Assembly (NCBI GenBank): GCA_017871115.1
Contig: JAFCIZ010000005.1
Span: forward strand, 4,705,501-4,769,500
Length of the DNA stretch: 64,000 nucleotides
Direction: 5' to 3'
Source of the DNA: Cunninghamella blakesleeana
Taxonomy: Eukaryota > Mucoromycota > Mucoromycetes > Mucorales > Cunninghamellaceae
The translations under genes were made by a program, and so were the position numbers. Each line of letters starts with the position of its first letter. Positions within the stretch are counted from its first letter, which is position 1. Shown here piece after piece: positions 1 through 11,900 of the stretch. The notes beneath the pieces were generated by a model. It saw only the letters and a list, made by a program, of their open reading frames with translations, searched no databases and was not told where the DNA came from.

Positions 1-1
1 T

Positions 2-91
2 AAAGCAGATGAATTAGGTATACCAAGCTCTCGAGAAATAAGTTTTCAACTAGGCCGATCCGATTTCAAATCAATATCTTTATCATCTTAA
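2..91 (+). CDS. 3' end of an unidentified gene (partial)
   Basis: A frame open from the left edge encodes 29 codons and ends at TAA 89-91. The last residues read SFQLGRSDFKSISLSS. The composition is protein-like and richer in G/C than the following spacer, so this looks like the last exon of a plus-strand gene lying mostly outside the window. I do not recognise the family; there is too little of it. Confidence 0.45.
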   Translation, partial: KADELGIPSSREISFQLGRSDFKSISLSS

Positions 92-583
92 TTCTTTGCT
101 GTAATATATATATTTATAAACTGACATCTATAAACTTTATTTTTTAAAAATACTATTTATTTCAATTATATACTATATCACTTTTTTATTAATAAATACA
201 CTTATAATATCACTATCATTATCATAAAAAAAGTCACGTAATAGTTGTCAAGCACCAAAATTATTTTTATTAAAAATAAATTAGAGGTAGATATTAAAAA
301 TAGATGAAAAAATTATTAAAATTAATAATAGTGGATCTAAAAAATAAGCGAACTATTTATTTACAAAATCAAAGATTGTTTATTATTATTAATTATATAA
401 AGTATACAATAAACTAAATTATTTTTTGATAATTGCCATAATTACTATTAAAAATTTACAAACTATTCATGCATCACTATTTTGCCGCCCAAAAATGTCG
501 ATGTTTAAAAAATGGAATTAAAAAAAGAAAAAAATTATTATTATTCTTTCTTTTTTTTAAATAATAATAATATATAATTGCAT
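92..583. other. intergenic spacer, no gene seen
   Basis: AT-rich spacer between the partial gene and the GPHR gene. It presumably carries the GPHR promoter. Poly-T and poly-A runs occur at about 525-560 just before the start codon. I see no RNA gene or repeat of note. Confidence 0.5.
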
Positions 584-2850
584 ATGATTATCATTGATGT
601 ACTATTATATATATGCTTTCAACTATTTATGTTCAATTTTTGTTCTAAAGCAATAGCGAAACTACTATTAAAAGATTACATACCACCCAATCTGACTCAA
701 TTTAATAATCCTTTATATTGGCCACAAATAATTCTTGCTTTAACCTCTAGTTCAGCCTGCAGTTTATTTTTATTAGTCTTTGGTGAAATCGTTAATATAT
801 TTTCTAAAGGGTAAATATAATATATATATATTATCAGCATCAGTATCATCTAGGATATTTTTTTCATTCAGCTATTAACTATATAAATTATTTTATTTCT
901 ATTTTAGTGTACGTTGGCAATATTGGCAATTAAATCTAACTTTACTTTTACTCTTGGTAATTATATTTATTCCTTGGTATCAAGTTTATGTTTTTCTACG
1001 TCAAGTTAGAGGTATTAGAACTATATATAAACATATACATATGCACCAATGTTCCGATAATAGATTGATAATATATATATATATATATTATCTAATTATT
1101 TATTATTTAGGGTGGAAACGAAAAACAGCACTTTATATCACTACTTTTGTTTGGTTTATATATTTATACCTTTTCAATATGGCAAACACCATGATAGATT
1201 TAGGTACATAAATATTTATATTAAAAAAAAATGGAAAAAAATAATTAAAAATAGAATATGGAAAGAAAGCTGAAACTAATATATATACTATATAATAAAC
1301 AGATAAACAACAAAATAATAAAAATTACAGCTGGATAGAAATTGGTATTTTTAGAGTTAGCGTTATTGGCATCACAATCACTTCCATTCTTTCCGGTTTT
1401 GGTGTTATTAATACATCCTATACTACTTGGTTAACATATACACAGTTGCGTATGCTTTTATATATTAAAATTTAAATCTATAATGATTAAAAAAGGGGAA
1501 AAAAACTAACATATGTATATGTATATTGATTATTAAATAGACATGTTAGTGAATCAGAATATATGGTTGCTCAACAAGCTTATGAAAATATACTACTATC
1601 TATCCAAGAAAAAAAATCAACGCTAACCTCTTTAAAAGATAATCAAAGCCAGTCTAATACTAGAAATCATCAAAAAGTAAATTATAAATATATGTATCAA
1701 CTGATTAAAATAATGATAATAATTTTATTTTTATTTTATGGGATAGTCTCAAGGTATATTTGATCGTTTTATCACATCAATAGTAGGTGGAAATAATCAA
1801 GAAGGTATTAAAAAACTAATAATGAAATTAATAATAATATTAACATTAAAAACAATTAACCAATATGATAAGCAAATCGAGTTCTAAGCAATAATATTAA
1901 ATTCAATAGAATCTAAAATGCTGGAAATAGAAATTCAACAATTGGAGTACCTGGCCATAAGCATGAAATCAGATCTTGACGAACTTAATAGAGGAAAATT
2001 AAGAAGTCAATATTCAAGAACATGGAGAGGAAAATGTCAAAATGGTATCAATTTTATTTTTACGATATACTGTATATATAAGCTATTAGTAGTAAGTGAA
2101 AAAATAAAAAATAATAAATAATATAATAATACAATACCCTAACAATACTTTTATAAATACTATTATTTTATTTGTTTATTTTTTTTAATATTTTATCATA
2201 ATAGACATCAATTAATGTATTATTGCAACGCACTGGAAGTGGAGATCCAATTAGCAACACATTATCGCTTATGCTAAGTCATTTTGGAAACGATACTAAT
2301 ATTGACACAAAATTTTGGTCACAACAATTAAGTTTTTGGTTTGCTGGAATTATTGTGTTTGGTTCAGTCCGTGGTTTACTAAACTTATTATCAAAGGTAT
2401 TTCAAAAATATAAATATAAATATAAAATAATAATAATAAAAATAAAAAAAAATAAAAAAAAACTGATAAAGTAAATCTTTTTTAATAAATCAACGATAAT
2501 AATAGATTTTACGCTCATTCTCTCACAAAATATCCATCTCAACTAGCAACATATTATTATTTATAGCACATATGATGGGAATGTATTTTCTTAGCTCAGT
2601 ACTGATGATGCAAATCAACTTACCACCAAATTATCGTTATTTAATTTCATCAACTCTAGGACATATTGAGTTCACTTTTTTTCAACGATGGTCTGATATT
2701 ATTTTTGTTATATCATCTTTGGCAACATCAGCTATTTTATATGTCCTTCATCAAACAAAAGATGCAAAAAGCTTGGCTACCGACTATGCTGACATGCAAC
2801 AATTATCACTGGAAAGTGGTGTATTAATGAATTCAAAGTATTTAAATTAA
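584..2850 (+). CDS. Golgi pH regulator (GPHR/GPR89/GTG family) membrane protein
   Basis: Multi-pass membrane protein of the GPHR family; members are anion channels or regulators that acidify the Golgi (GPR89 in animals, GTG1/2 in plants). Likely exons are 584-810, 908-1011, 1111-1203, 1303-about 1444, 1541-1676, about 1748-1804, about 1914-2044, about 2206-2396 and about 2567-2850. The N-terminal exons encode RWQYWQLNL and PWYQVY followed by hydrophobic helices. The middle carries SGFGVINTSYTTWLTY, matching the family signature around SGFGAVN. The C-terminal exons read KFWSQQLSFWFAGIIV, RGLLNLLSK and MMGMYFLSSVLMMQINLPPNYR, very close to the GPR89 C-terminus (MGMYFVSSVLL...PLEYR). I start at the ATG at 584 because the hydrophobic N-terminus follows directly. 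The exon 4/5 junction is unresolved: the obvious donor GTATGC at 1450 does not keep frame with the acceptor at 1540. Confidence 0.85.
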
Positions 2851-3159
2851 AATGCTTAGATAATTAAATTAGAAGGAATTTAGATGTATAATATATATAA
2901 GGATATCATTTGGAAATAAATGGGATGAAGTGTATATATGAACAATAAGAATGATCATGAAAAAAAAATTAGTTTTTTTAAAGCGAGACATTTTTTTTTT
3001 ATTATTAATTTTAAAGAAATGCTATTGGTGATGATATAGATTACAATACTAATAAAAAACAGTAAAGGGTGTAAAAAAAAATCTTTAAAAGAATATGAAG
3101 TATATATATGCATAAAATAAAAGAATGAAAGTAAAAATAAAGAAAAAAGATATATATTA
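2851..3159. other. convergent 3' intergenic spacer
   Basis: Spacer between the tail-to-tail GPHR and PUF6 genes. It must carry both 3' ends. It contains A/T homopolymers only; nothing else is visible. Confidence 0.5.
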
Positions 3160-5595
3160 TTATTTATTTAATAACTCTAATAAAAGTTTAGCACCCACAT
3201 TATCTTCTTCTGAAGCAGCTTGAATCTCTTTTTTGTATTTTTTCAATTCCTTTTTGACTTCTTCCTCAGTGGAAGGAACTTCAGCAAGAGCAACCACTAC
3301 AAAAGATCCAAAGTTTGTTGCAAAGTGACCAAGATGAGGACGAATAACTTTTAATAATTTAGGTGCGAATTCTAAAGGTTCAACAGCTATTTATAACAAA
3401 AATAAAAAAAAATAAAAAAAAATAGATGATTATCAATATATATATGTATATTTATTTATCTATATATTATTTTTTAAATTTCATTGTTTATTTTATTTAT
3501 TTACCTTTATCATTATCTGAATCTGCTGAATCTGCTTTAATCATAGTTTTAATAACGCGATTGGCATATCGATGTTCAATAACGTGATTTTCTTTTTCAA
3601 TATTTTCACCAGCTAAATCTAAAATTGCTTGGATTGCTTCCGATTTATCACCTTTATATATGAAAAAAAGCAAATATAGAGAATAAAATCCAGGTTAAAA
3701 AATGAGAAAATAAAAATAAAGTAAAAAAATATTCTTATGTTTTAATTTTTTTTTTTTTTTTTTTTTGTTATTTTATTATATTTTACCAACAGCATGAAGC
3801 ATAATTTCTTGTACAACTTGAGATGATAATTTTTCACGAATCAACAAACCAGCATTTTCTGCTACCATTTTGATTAATTGTGGTGAAGAAGCATTTAATA
3901 ATTCTTGGGCTTTGGTTTTTAAATCCTTTTTACTTGTACTGTATTCATCACCGGCTACTAAAAGTTTAACTGTATCTGTAGATAAATATTTTGTATTACG
4001 TCCAACTAATATATATAAGAATACACGACGTCCAAATTTATCGGATACTAATTCTTTAGCATTTTTGCAAAGTTCCTATATAAATATTAAAAAAACCCAT
4101 AATAATAAGTATACAAGTATAAATATTTACATATAATTATATTACTACTATAATTATTATTATATTACCGATATAATAGCTTTTGAAACTAAAACTGTAT
4201 CATCTGTATCATCCAATAAACGTAATAAGACAAGATAGCCATATTCATCTTGGGCGATTTTGGTAAGGAAAGGTTTGAAACTCTTGATAATAGCTTTTTT
4301 ATCCTTTGGTGTAGAAGAGGTAACACAAATCATAGCAACACGAGATCCTTCACGAGTATGTACAATATCTTGTAAACTATCTCTTAATAATGATAAAAGT
4401 TCCATTTTTCCCTTTTCATCAGCATATGTAAAGTATTCCAATAATGCCTTGTGAACAATACTATGTACTAAAGTGCCTTTATCTAAACATCCCTTTAATG
4501 TTTCTTGCATAAAATTCAAGACTGGTTGTTTTTTAGCAGGTAAAGCTTCAAATAATGCTTCTAATGTTTGTGCTCCACCTCCTTGATTAAATAATGTCAT
4601 TTCAGGTCCATAAAATGAAGCTAATAAGATTTGTCGTTGAGCAGCTGTAGAGAATTGAGCATAAAATCCTTCAATGACAGTGGATGCATCTTTGTGTCGA
4701 ATTAATTTACGAATATGCGATTTGAGTTCTGATAAAATACTATCTCTTTGCCAATGACTATTATTATTATCATATATAAAAAAGAAGAAGAAAAATAAGA
4801 GCTAAAGGTTAGAATAGATCATAAACATCATATAACTAATTTTCATTATTTATTATTATTTTTTTAAAAAAAATCCCCTTCTGGATATTATATATATGGA
4901 TCTCTTACCAATATTCCAGTGCCTTTAAAACAATGAATTTTCCATACATAGATTTTGCTAATATTACATATTTTCCTTTTAATTCTTCAGTGATTTGATT
5001 ACGTTGTTCTCCATTTCCTTTCTTTAAACAAGTTTGAATAATACGAGAAGCGTCATGTTTAAAGATAACCTATTATTTTTTTAATAAACAAAAAAGAAAA
5101 GGAACAATAGAGGAAGAAGAAAAACATAAATAAGTTTAATATATAATAATAATATCGATAAAGATATATTTATTTTTTTTTTATAAAAATTGGATTTAAA
5201 CTTACGTCTTGTACACGACCTTGAATAATAGACATCATTTGTTCCATAAGTTGTTTTTGTTCTTCACGTCTAGTATCACCACGACGTAATCGCTCCCATA
5301 CTTTTTTAGCCTCAATGATCATTTCATATCCTTGAGATTGAGACTTTCTTTCTAACTTTGTATTCTTTTGTTCTCTACGAGATTCTATATGTTATCAAGT
5401 TGAGGAATTAAAATAAAAAAAGAGCATCATTTCATTTAGCTTACATAGATCCAATAAAAACTAATAATAATAAAATATATTATATATGATTCGTTTGCTC
5501 ATTAATTTTTTTTTACCAGTTTTAGATTTCTTTGCTGGGGGTGCATGATTATTATAATCTTCTTTTCTTTTATTATCAAACGTTTGATTGGCCAT
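3160..5595 (-). CDS. PUF6: Pumilio-homology protein of the PUF6/PUM3 (CPL domain) family
   Basis: RNA-binding protein of the Puf6/PUM3 type. In yeast it acts in the nucleolus in 60S ribosome assembly and represses ASH1 mRNA translation. Exons (minus) are 5517-5595, 5206-5384, 4909-5069, 4169-4757, 3787-4075, 3505-3651 and 3160-3386; they sum to 556 codons plus stop. The lysine-rich start MANQTFDNKRKEDYNN is followed by helical Pumilio-like repeats, including DKGTLVHSIVHKALLEYF and EGSRVAMICVTSSTPKDKK. The latter matches the family's conserved 'R-GS-VA...G..KDRK' segment that precedes the C-terminal CPL domain. The C-terminal exons (HLGHFATNFGSFVVVALAE) fit CPL. The length is somewhat below yeast Puf6. 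The gene is convergent with GPHR. Confidence 0.88.
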
Positions 5596-7233
5596 ATTAT
5601 TAGATTTTATTTATTTTTTAAAAAGCAATATAAAAAAAAGAAAAAAAGAGTAAGAGGAGAGAGAGAAAAATCAAGCTCAAAAAAAATTAGAATTTTATAA
5701 AAATCTCAGCCACAAAAATAAGCCGTCTTTGAATTGAATTTTTTCTCGCATAAATTATTTTATGTGATTTTAAAGCCAAACTTGATATAGTATACTAAAC
5801 TTATTCACGTTGAAAAAAATATCGCTTTCAGTTATTATTATGTAAATATTATTATAATAGTAAATTGACTGACCATCTACCGATATAAAATTAATATAAA
5901 TATACTATTATCGATATAATAATGATTAGATTATTCTAACATATAATTGTATATTTTTGCATGAAAATTAGAATATTTTGATAATACGATTAAGAACTAC
6001 TACTGTAATATCTCATTTTATTTTATAATATTCCTTTTTTAATAATATAATAAAATATTACATGTAAATAAATGAAATTGATCGACGTAATCATAGGTGA
6101 TAGAATTACTTTATCAAATTACATATATAAATAAAATTATTGTTATTTTAATTTTATTTTATATTATCATGTATATTTCACTTGCTAATCACCATCATCT
6201 AAAATAAAATAGAAAAATAATCAGAGAGAAAAAAATAATATTAGTTAATAAATATATAAAAAAAAAAAATTTTATTACTCTTTTACCTATATAAACAATA
6301 AGCATTTCATTAACGTTTACTACCATATTAAGGGTTAAAGTTAACTGCTGTAAATTAATGGTATTTATTTCAACACTATCATCTATTGTATGATTATCAT
6401 ATGTTGAAAATTATATTATTCTTTTTAATCCTTTATGTTTTTTGATTCAATTGATCATTTACTGTGCCATATATAATTTTCGGTTTCCATTGATGTTGAC
6501 CTTGTGTAATAATAATATTTGGTGTTATATTAAATATGCAGCAATAAATCTCTAGTATTTTTTTAAAAAAAAAAACTTATTTTATTATTATAATTATTAT
6601 TATTATTATATTCCGTTTTTCTTTGAATTTATTTACCACTTAGGGACCATCAGAATCATAAGTAGAAGTAGGTAATTGTCACACTTCTTCAAAAATAAAT
6701 AACTTATTGTCTAGATCATCTATAATAAATCTATGTCATATGTGCAAAAGTACTGTTATGTTAGCTTGAGAAACGTGTTTAATTTTATTATTTTATTTAT
6801 TTACTTATTTAAAACAATCCACTTACATTATTTCTATCTACACTGTTAAATACAAGTAAGTACATTTAATTCCATGTTTCCTGAAAAAGATTATTTTAAT
6901 ATATTAACAACCGAGATTGTTCTCATACCATTAGAAAATATTATTTAAAAAAAAAAAGAAAAAGAGAAAAAAGAACTATACCATAAAAAAGCAGCGGAAC
7001 TTAAAAACAACTATCTCTAAGATGTTATATTTTTTATTTATAACTACTTAATTGATAATTATTTACAGTTTTATTTAAAAAAAAGAAAAATATTATTCTT
7101 TTCAAGCTAATTATTTTTAAAAATCAAATTTAAATTGTATTTTACAAAATTAAAAGCAAAAAAATAAAAAAATAAACTAAAAAATATTTTCTAAGTTACA
7201 AATAGGAATAATTAACCCCTATTACAAGATCGT
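5596..7233. other. gene-poor spacer between PUF6 and tRNA-Trp
   Basis: Apart from the relict frames at 6290-6900, this interval is A/T-rich low-complexity DNA without an open gene. It includes the PUF6 promoter (5596 onward), rich in GAGA/AAAA just upstream of the start. Confidence 0.5.
6290..6900 (-). pseudogene. relict coding region with in-frame stops, family unknown
   Basis: Read on the minus strand, several stretches look coding, separated by intron-like sequence. They are MYLLVFNSVDRNN (about 6825-6870, followed by GTAAGT); a stretch at 6612-6766 containing HRFIIDDLDNKLFIFEE and QLPTSTYDSDGP; ILEIYCCIFNITPN...QHQWKPKIIYGTVND (about 6440-6560); and DDSVEINTINLQQLTLTLN (6290-6400, followed by GTAAAA). 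The second stretch is broken by two TGA codons and ends in TAA, and a TAA precedes the first. The composition is unlike the surrounding spacer. I infer a decayed multi-exon gene. No family is recognised. Confidence 0.35.
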
Positions 7234-7306
7234 GGGGGGATAGCACAATTGGTAGTGCGTTGGATTCCAGATCCAAAGGTTGGGCGTTCGATTCGCTCTC
7301 TCCTCA
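7234..7306 (+). tRNA. tRNA-Trp (CCA), intronless
   Basis: A full cloverleaf can be folded by hand. The acceptor stem pairs 7234-7240 (six G then A) with 7299-7305, including two G-T wobbles. The D stem is GCAC/GTGC (7243-7246 and 7255-7258). The anticodon stem TTGGA/TCCAA encloses the loop TTCCAGA, giving anticodon CCA at 7267-7269. The T stem GGGCG/CGCTC encloses loop TTCGATT, the hallmark B-box. Discriminator base is A at 7306; CCA is not encoded, as usual for nuclear genes. There is no intron in the anticodon loop. CCA decodes UGG. Confidence 0.95.
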
Positions 7307-7311
7307 TGAGA

Positions 7312-7318
7312 TTTTTTT
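7312..7318 (+). terminator. Pol III T-run terminator of tRNA-Trp
   Basis: Seven consecutive T residues begin six bases after the tRNA discriminator base, a standard RNA polymerase III stop. It lies 45 bp before the retrotransposon insertion, so the tRNA transcription unit is left intact. Confidence 0.8.
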
Positions 7319-7362
7319 GGCTCTTTTTTATGGGTAATATATTACCCGTGATGATGTCATAA

Positions 7363-7626
7363 TGTCGGTACGATTAGCGGAATTTTAAAAAGCATTTTCC
7401 TTTTTTAACCTTTTTCATTTAAACCTTTAGTCTCCTATCATACTTTTAATTAATGTGATAAACCTCGCGAATAATTAATATTATTCTATTTTAATATTAA
7501 CTAATAGTATTGTAAAAATATAAATAACGACATTTGAATGAAAAGGAAATAAAGATTATCTTTTTACTTTTGTTTTTAATATTATTTTTGATTTAAAGAA
7601 TTAAAGTCAGAATATCCAAACTGACA
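7363..7626 (+). repeat. 5' LTR (264 bp)
   Basis: Direct repeat of 12632-12895, starting TGTCGGTACG and ending CCAAACTGACA. It carries the element promoter; an AT-rich stretch at about 7490-7520 could serve as TATA region, but no start site can be fixed. The preceding ATAA (7359-7362) is one copy of the target duplication. Confidence 0.95.
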
Positions 7627-7628
7627 AT

Positions 7629-7642
7629 TGGTAGCTGAACTC
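7629..7642 (+). promoter_or_regulatory. primer binding site, initiator tRNA-Met type
   Basis: TGGTAGCTGAACTC starts two bases after the 5' LTR. The first bases TGGTAGC are complementary to the GCUACCA 3' end typical of eukaryotic initiator tRNA-Met, the primer used by many fungal LTR elements such as Ty1 and Ty3. The tRNA gene itself is not in this window, so the match beyond those bases is untested. Confidence 0.7.
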
Positions 7643-7927
7643 AAAAGATCTCTGCGAATAACCTTATACGCTTCTTTGTGAACCGTTGCCGTTGGCTAAA
7701 AGAATATATATATATACATATTGGATACTCTGGTGTTATCTTAATTGTGAACTTGCTTATTTATTTAATTACTTAGCTGTTATCTGGTTCTTCTGTTTCC
7801 TTCCGTCTCGTTTTACCGTTCCTTTTCATTACTCAATTTATTTATTTTTTTTCATTTTATTTTATTTTCGTCTCTATCTTATTTCAATTTTATTTTATTT
7901 TATTTTTTCATTTCACGATTAATTACT

Positions 7928-8914
7928 ATGTTTCCTGCATCACAACCACAAGATCAAGCATCAACTAATAATAATCAGGATTTGGGGGTAATTATTATCC
8001 AACTTATGGAAAAAATGGCTGAAACACAAGCTACCCAAACAGCTATTCTAGAAAATAACAATACCAATCTTCCCCGAGGTATTAGGCTCAGTACACCTGA
8101 TCTATTCCATGGCGAACGTACTACAGTTGCTATTGAAAATTGGATTTACATGTTAAACAATTATTTTCATTTACTTACACTGGATGACAGTCAAAAAATT
8201 GCTTTTGCAGTTAATCTATTAAGAGGAGCTGCTCTTCTTTGGTGGAAACAATTGACCAGCGATAAATCTGAACACACACCTAGAACCTGGGTTGACTTCT
8301 GTAAAACTATTCGAGAAGAATACAAACCAGGTAATGCTGAGTCAATTGCTAGACAACAGATTAGACAACTTACCCAAAAGGGATCTATTGCAGAATACAT
8401 AACACAATTCAGAAGAATTATGATGGATGTTCCTACTATGCATGATAATGACGCCAAGTCCTATTTTATCCAAGGATTACAATATGATGCTAAATATCAA
8501 ATCTTGATGAGAGAACCATCTACATTATTAGAAGCATATAAACAGGCTGAATATTTTGAAATGATACAAGAAGAGGCTCGTGGACCAACTAAGCATGATC
8601 CCTTTACCAAGCAGTCCAACAATGATTATCCTAATAATAATAACTATTCCAATAATAGTAATCAACTTAATAATAATGCAGCACCTATGGATTTAGATAT
8701 GATGAAATTACAAATTAACGCAATACAACAACAATTAAATTATCAAAAACCATTCCATAGACAATCATATAGTAATAACAATAATAAAAATAATAATAAG
8801 AATATTGTTTGTTTCTACTGTAATAAACCTGGTCACGTCAAAAGACATTGCAAAAAAAGATTGGCAGCAATTAGGGAACTTGACAATAAACAACGGGATT
8901 TTCAAGACGTGTAA
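7928..8914 (+). CDS. retrotransposon Gag with CCHC zinc knuckle
   Basis: A 328-residue structural protein. The central part (about residues 50-210) has the retrotransposon gag fold signature: GERTTVAIENWIYMLNNYF, LLRGAALLWWKQL, WVDFCKTIREEYKPGNAES and IAEYITQFRRIMMDV. An asparagine-rich linker follows. Near the C-terminus, CFYCNKPGHVKRHCKKR is a C-x2-C-x4-H-x4-C knuckle that would bind element RNA. The leader from the primer binding site to the start at 7928 is about 285 bp and lacks a competing long frame. The frame stops at 8912-8914, inside the start of the pol frame. Confidence 0.95.
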   Translation: MFPASQPQDQASTNNNQDLGVIIIQLMEKMAETQATQTAILENNNTNLPRGIRLSTPDLFHGERTTVAIENWIYMLNNYFHLLTLDDSQKIAFAVNLLRGAALLWWKQLTSDKSEHTPRTWVDFCKTIREEYKPGNAESIARQQIRQLTQKGSIAEYITQFRRIMMDVPTMHDNDAKSYFIQGLQYDAKYQILMREPSTLLEAYKQAEYFEMIQEEARGPTKHDPFTKQSNNDYPNNNNYSNNSNQLNNNAAPMDLDMMKLQINAIQQQLNYQKPFHRQSYSNNNNKNNNKNIVCFYCNKPGHVKRHCKKRLAAIRELDNKQRDFQDV

Positions 8915-11900
8915 CTGCATCCAGAGGTCAGTTACACAGTATTACAAATTCCTCTACAAATACTAACGATGAATACTCTAGTAATACTAATGCCCCTAAC
9001 AATATTGGTTCCTTTGATACTTTTGATTTCGTTGATCCTTCTGAATCTTCCAGTACTGGTAGTAATTCTTCTAATAACGATAATAGTATAGTAATTAATA
9101 ACAATAACCCATTCTTTAATAAAAATCCTGATATTGAACCATATGCTATTGATGATATTAATGTTGATGATAAACATTTAGCTGGACTGTACACTGTAAA
9201 CCCAACTACTCTACCGTTGTATAAAGTTAAAGTACAAAATGATGAATTTAAAGCCATGATTGATAGTGGTGCTAGTGAAAATTATGTATCATCCAAATTG
9301 ATCCCATACGCTGAAAACATTCAATCAGTAAAAAATAGATGCATTGAAGTAGCTAATGGAACCACTATTAACATAGATAAAGCAATAAATATCAGGCTAA
9401 ACATAAATGGATACACCAATTTAATTAAGGCCAATGTATTTGATAGTAAATTTGACATTATATTGGGTAGAACATGGTTACAACAGGAAAAACCTATACC
9501 TGATTGGACAAAAGATCAATGGACCCTTCAACAATACAATTCTACTTACACAATGTCCCCTATTTATTCTTCAAATGATGTTCCCCAATTAAACTATTTG
9601 ATATCAGCTAAACAAGCTGAACGTTTAGTTAAAAACGACCATGTAGAATGTTTTCTGGTACACATGAAGCAGCCTGATGATTTAAACAATAAATTAATAT
9701 TAAATCATGAGTGGTCAACTTTAGTTAATGATTTTAAAGAAGTATTTCAAGACAATTTACCTGGCCTACCACCTAATAGAGACGTACAACATGTTATTAA
9801 CACTGGCGATGCCCGACCCATTAATAGACCTCCATATAAAATGAGTCCTCTAGAACTTGATGAACTACGCAGACAATTGGACGAATTACTTAGAATGGGA
9901 TTGATTAGACCGAGCGCCTCTTCTTGGGGTGCACCTGTTTTATTTGTCAAGAAAAAGGACGGATCAATGAGAATGTGTATAGATTATCGTTCACTAAATA
10001 AAGTTACCATCCGCAATAATTATCCATTACCAAGAATTGATGAATGTCTGGAACAGCTGAAAGGTGCCAAATATTTTACTAGTCTCGACCTTAAAAGCGG
10101 ATATCACCAAGTAAGAATACAACCATCTGATATTCCAAAAACAGCATTCAACACTAGATACGGACAGTATGAATTCCTAGTATTACCTTTTGGCTTAACC
10201 AACGCACCGCCTAGTTTCCAAAGTTTAATGAATTCGGTTCTAGGTCCTTGTTTAGATAATTTTGCACTAGTTTATTTAGATGATATTTTAATATACAGTA
10301 AGACACCACAAGAACATATTAAACATGTTCATGAAATCTTGAGCCGTTTACGTCAAAATAAAATGATTGTTAACTTAAAAAAATGTGAATTTAATAAAGC
10401 CAAACTAACCTTTGTTGGTTTCGAGGTATCTGCTGAAGGTATACGTCCAGATGATAAGAAGATCACTGCAGTAAAGAATTGGCCAATCCCTACCAATGTC
10501 CATGAAGTAAGGCAATTTAATGGTCTAGCACAACATTATCGAAGATTTATACCATCTTTCGCTAGTATTGCTGCACCTTTAACAGACTTAACACAAGGAA
10601 ATGGCCCAAAGAATCGCCCTATCACATGGTCAGACAAATGTCAAAAAGCCTTTGACGAATTAAAATCTAAACTAATACAATCACCCGTCCTTATGTTACC
10701 CGATGATAGCAAACCTTTTATAATCGAAACTGACGCTTCTGATTATGGTATAGGGGCTGTTCTACTGCAAAAAGGCGATGACGATAAACTACATCCAATT
10801 GCTTATGAATCAAAAAAACTACAACCAGCCGAACAAAAATATCCAACACAAGAAAGGGAACTACTGGCCATACTACATGCAATACGAACATGGCGTTGTT
10901 TTATCGAAGGAAGGACATATACAGTATACACCGATCATAATCCACTAAAGTACCTTCGATCTAAACAAAAACCCACACCAAGATTAACAAGATGGTTAAA
11001 TGAAATTGAATTATACGATCCCATTATTGAATATAAACCTGGTAAGGAAAACGGTGCATCTGATGCTTTATCACGCTGTATGTTACCGCTTAATAAAGAA
11101 GATCCACTCAAATTAATGAAACCCGAATATTTATACACCATACCATCTGGTAATACACTTGCCACAGAACCAGGACATTCCTCTGATTGGCCGTTGTATT
11201 ATAAATTACCTCCATCAAGAATACCTAGCGAAGCTAAAACCATCTTAGATAAAAATAAAACAAACTATTTCATTAACTACAATAACCAAGTTATGTATAG
11301 ACATAGGAGTAAAGACGGAAAAATTAAAGATATACCTTTTATACCATTCACTAACCGTGCCAATATAATACAACAATATCATGAGAGTTTTGGACACCTA
11401 GGAATAACTTCATTACTACCCCTACTATTAGAACGTGTTCACTGGCCGACAATAAAGAAGGATTTAACTGATTGGATAACTACATGCAAACCCTGTCAGA
11501 TAGCTACTAAACCACGCCGTAACCGTCATATGGCCCCTATGATACCACTAGATGTACCTCTTCCTTTTGCTCGTTGGCATTTAGACTTCATTGGTGAACT
11601 ACCTACCACGAATAAAGGAAACAAATGGTTATTAGTAGTGGTTGATTACGCAACTAACTGGCCTATCTTAAAAGCGTTACCTGAAGCTACTGGTCCTGCT
11701 ATCGCTAAGGTCATTTATGAAGAGATTGTATTAAAATTCGGTTGTCCTAAGGAAATTCTTACAGACCGAGGTGCTAATTTCATGTCTCTAATAATCCAAC
11801 ATTATAACCGGTTAGTAAAAATTCATCATAAATTAACATCAGCCTTCCATCCGCGGACTAATGGTAAATGCGAAAGACTGAATGGTGTAATAAAAGATAT

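Noticed and set aside
6290..6900. Idea that the relict frames use a mitochondrial code (TGA = Trp) and come from mitochondrial DNA
   Set aside because: The frames also contain TAA stops and intron-like breaks, the sequence resembles no mitochondrial gene, and the surrounding genes are plainly nuclear.
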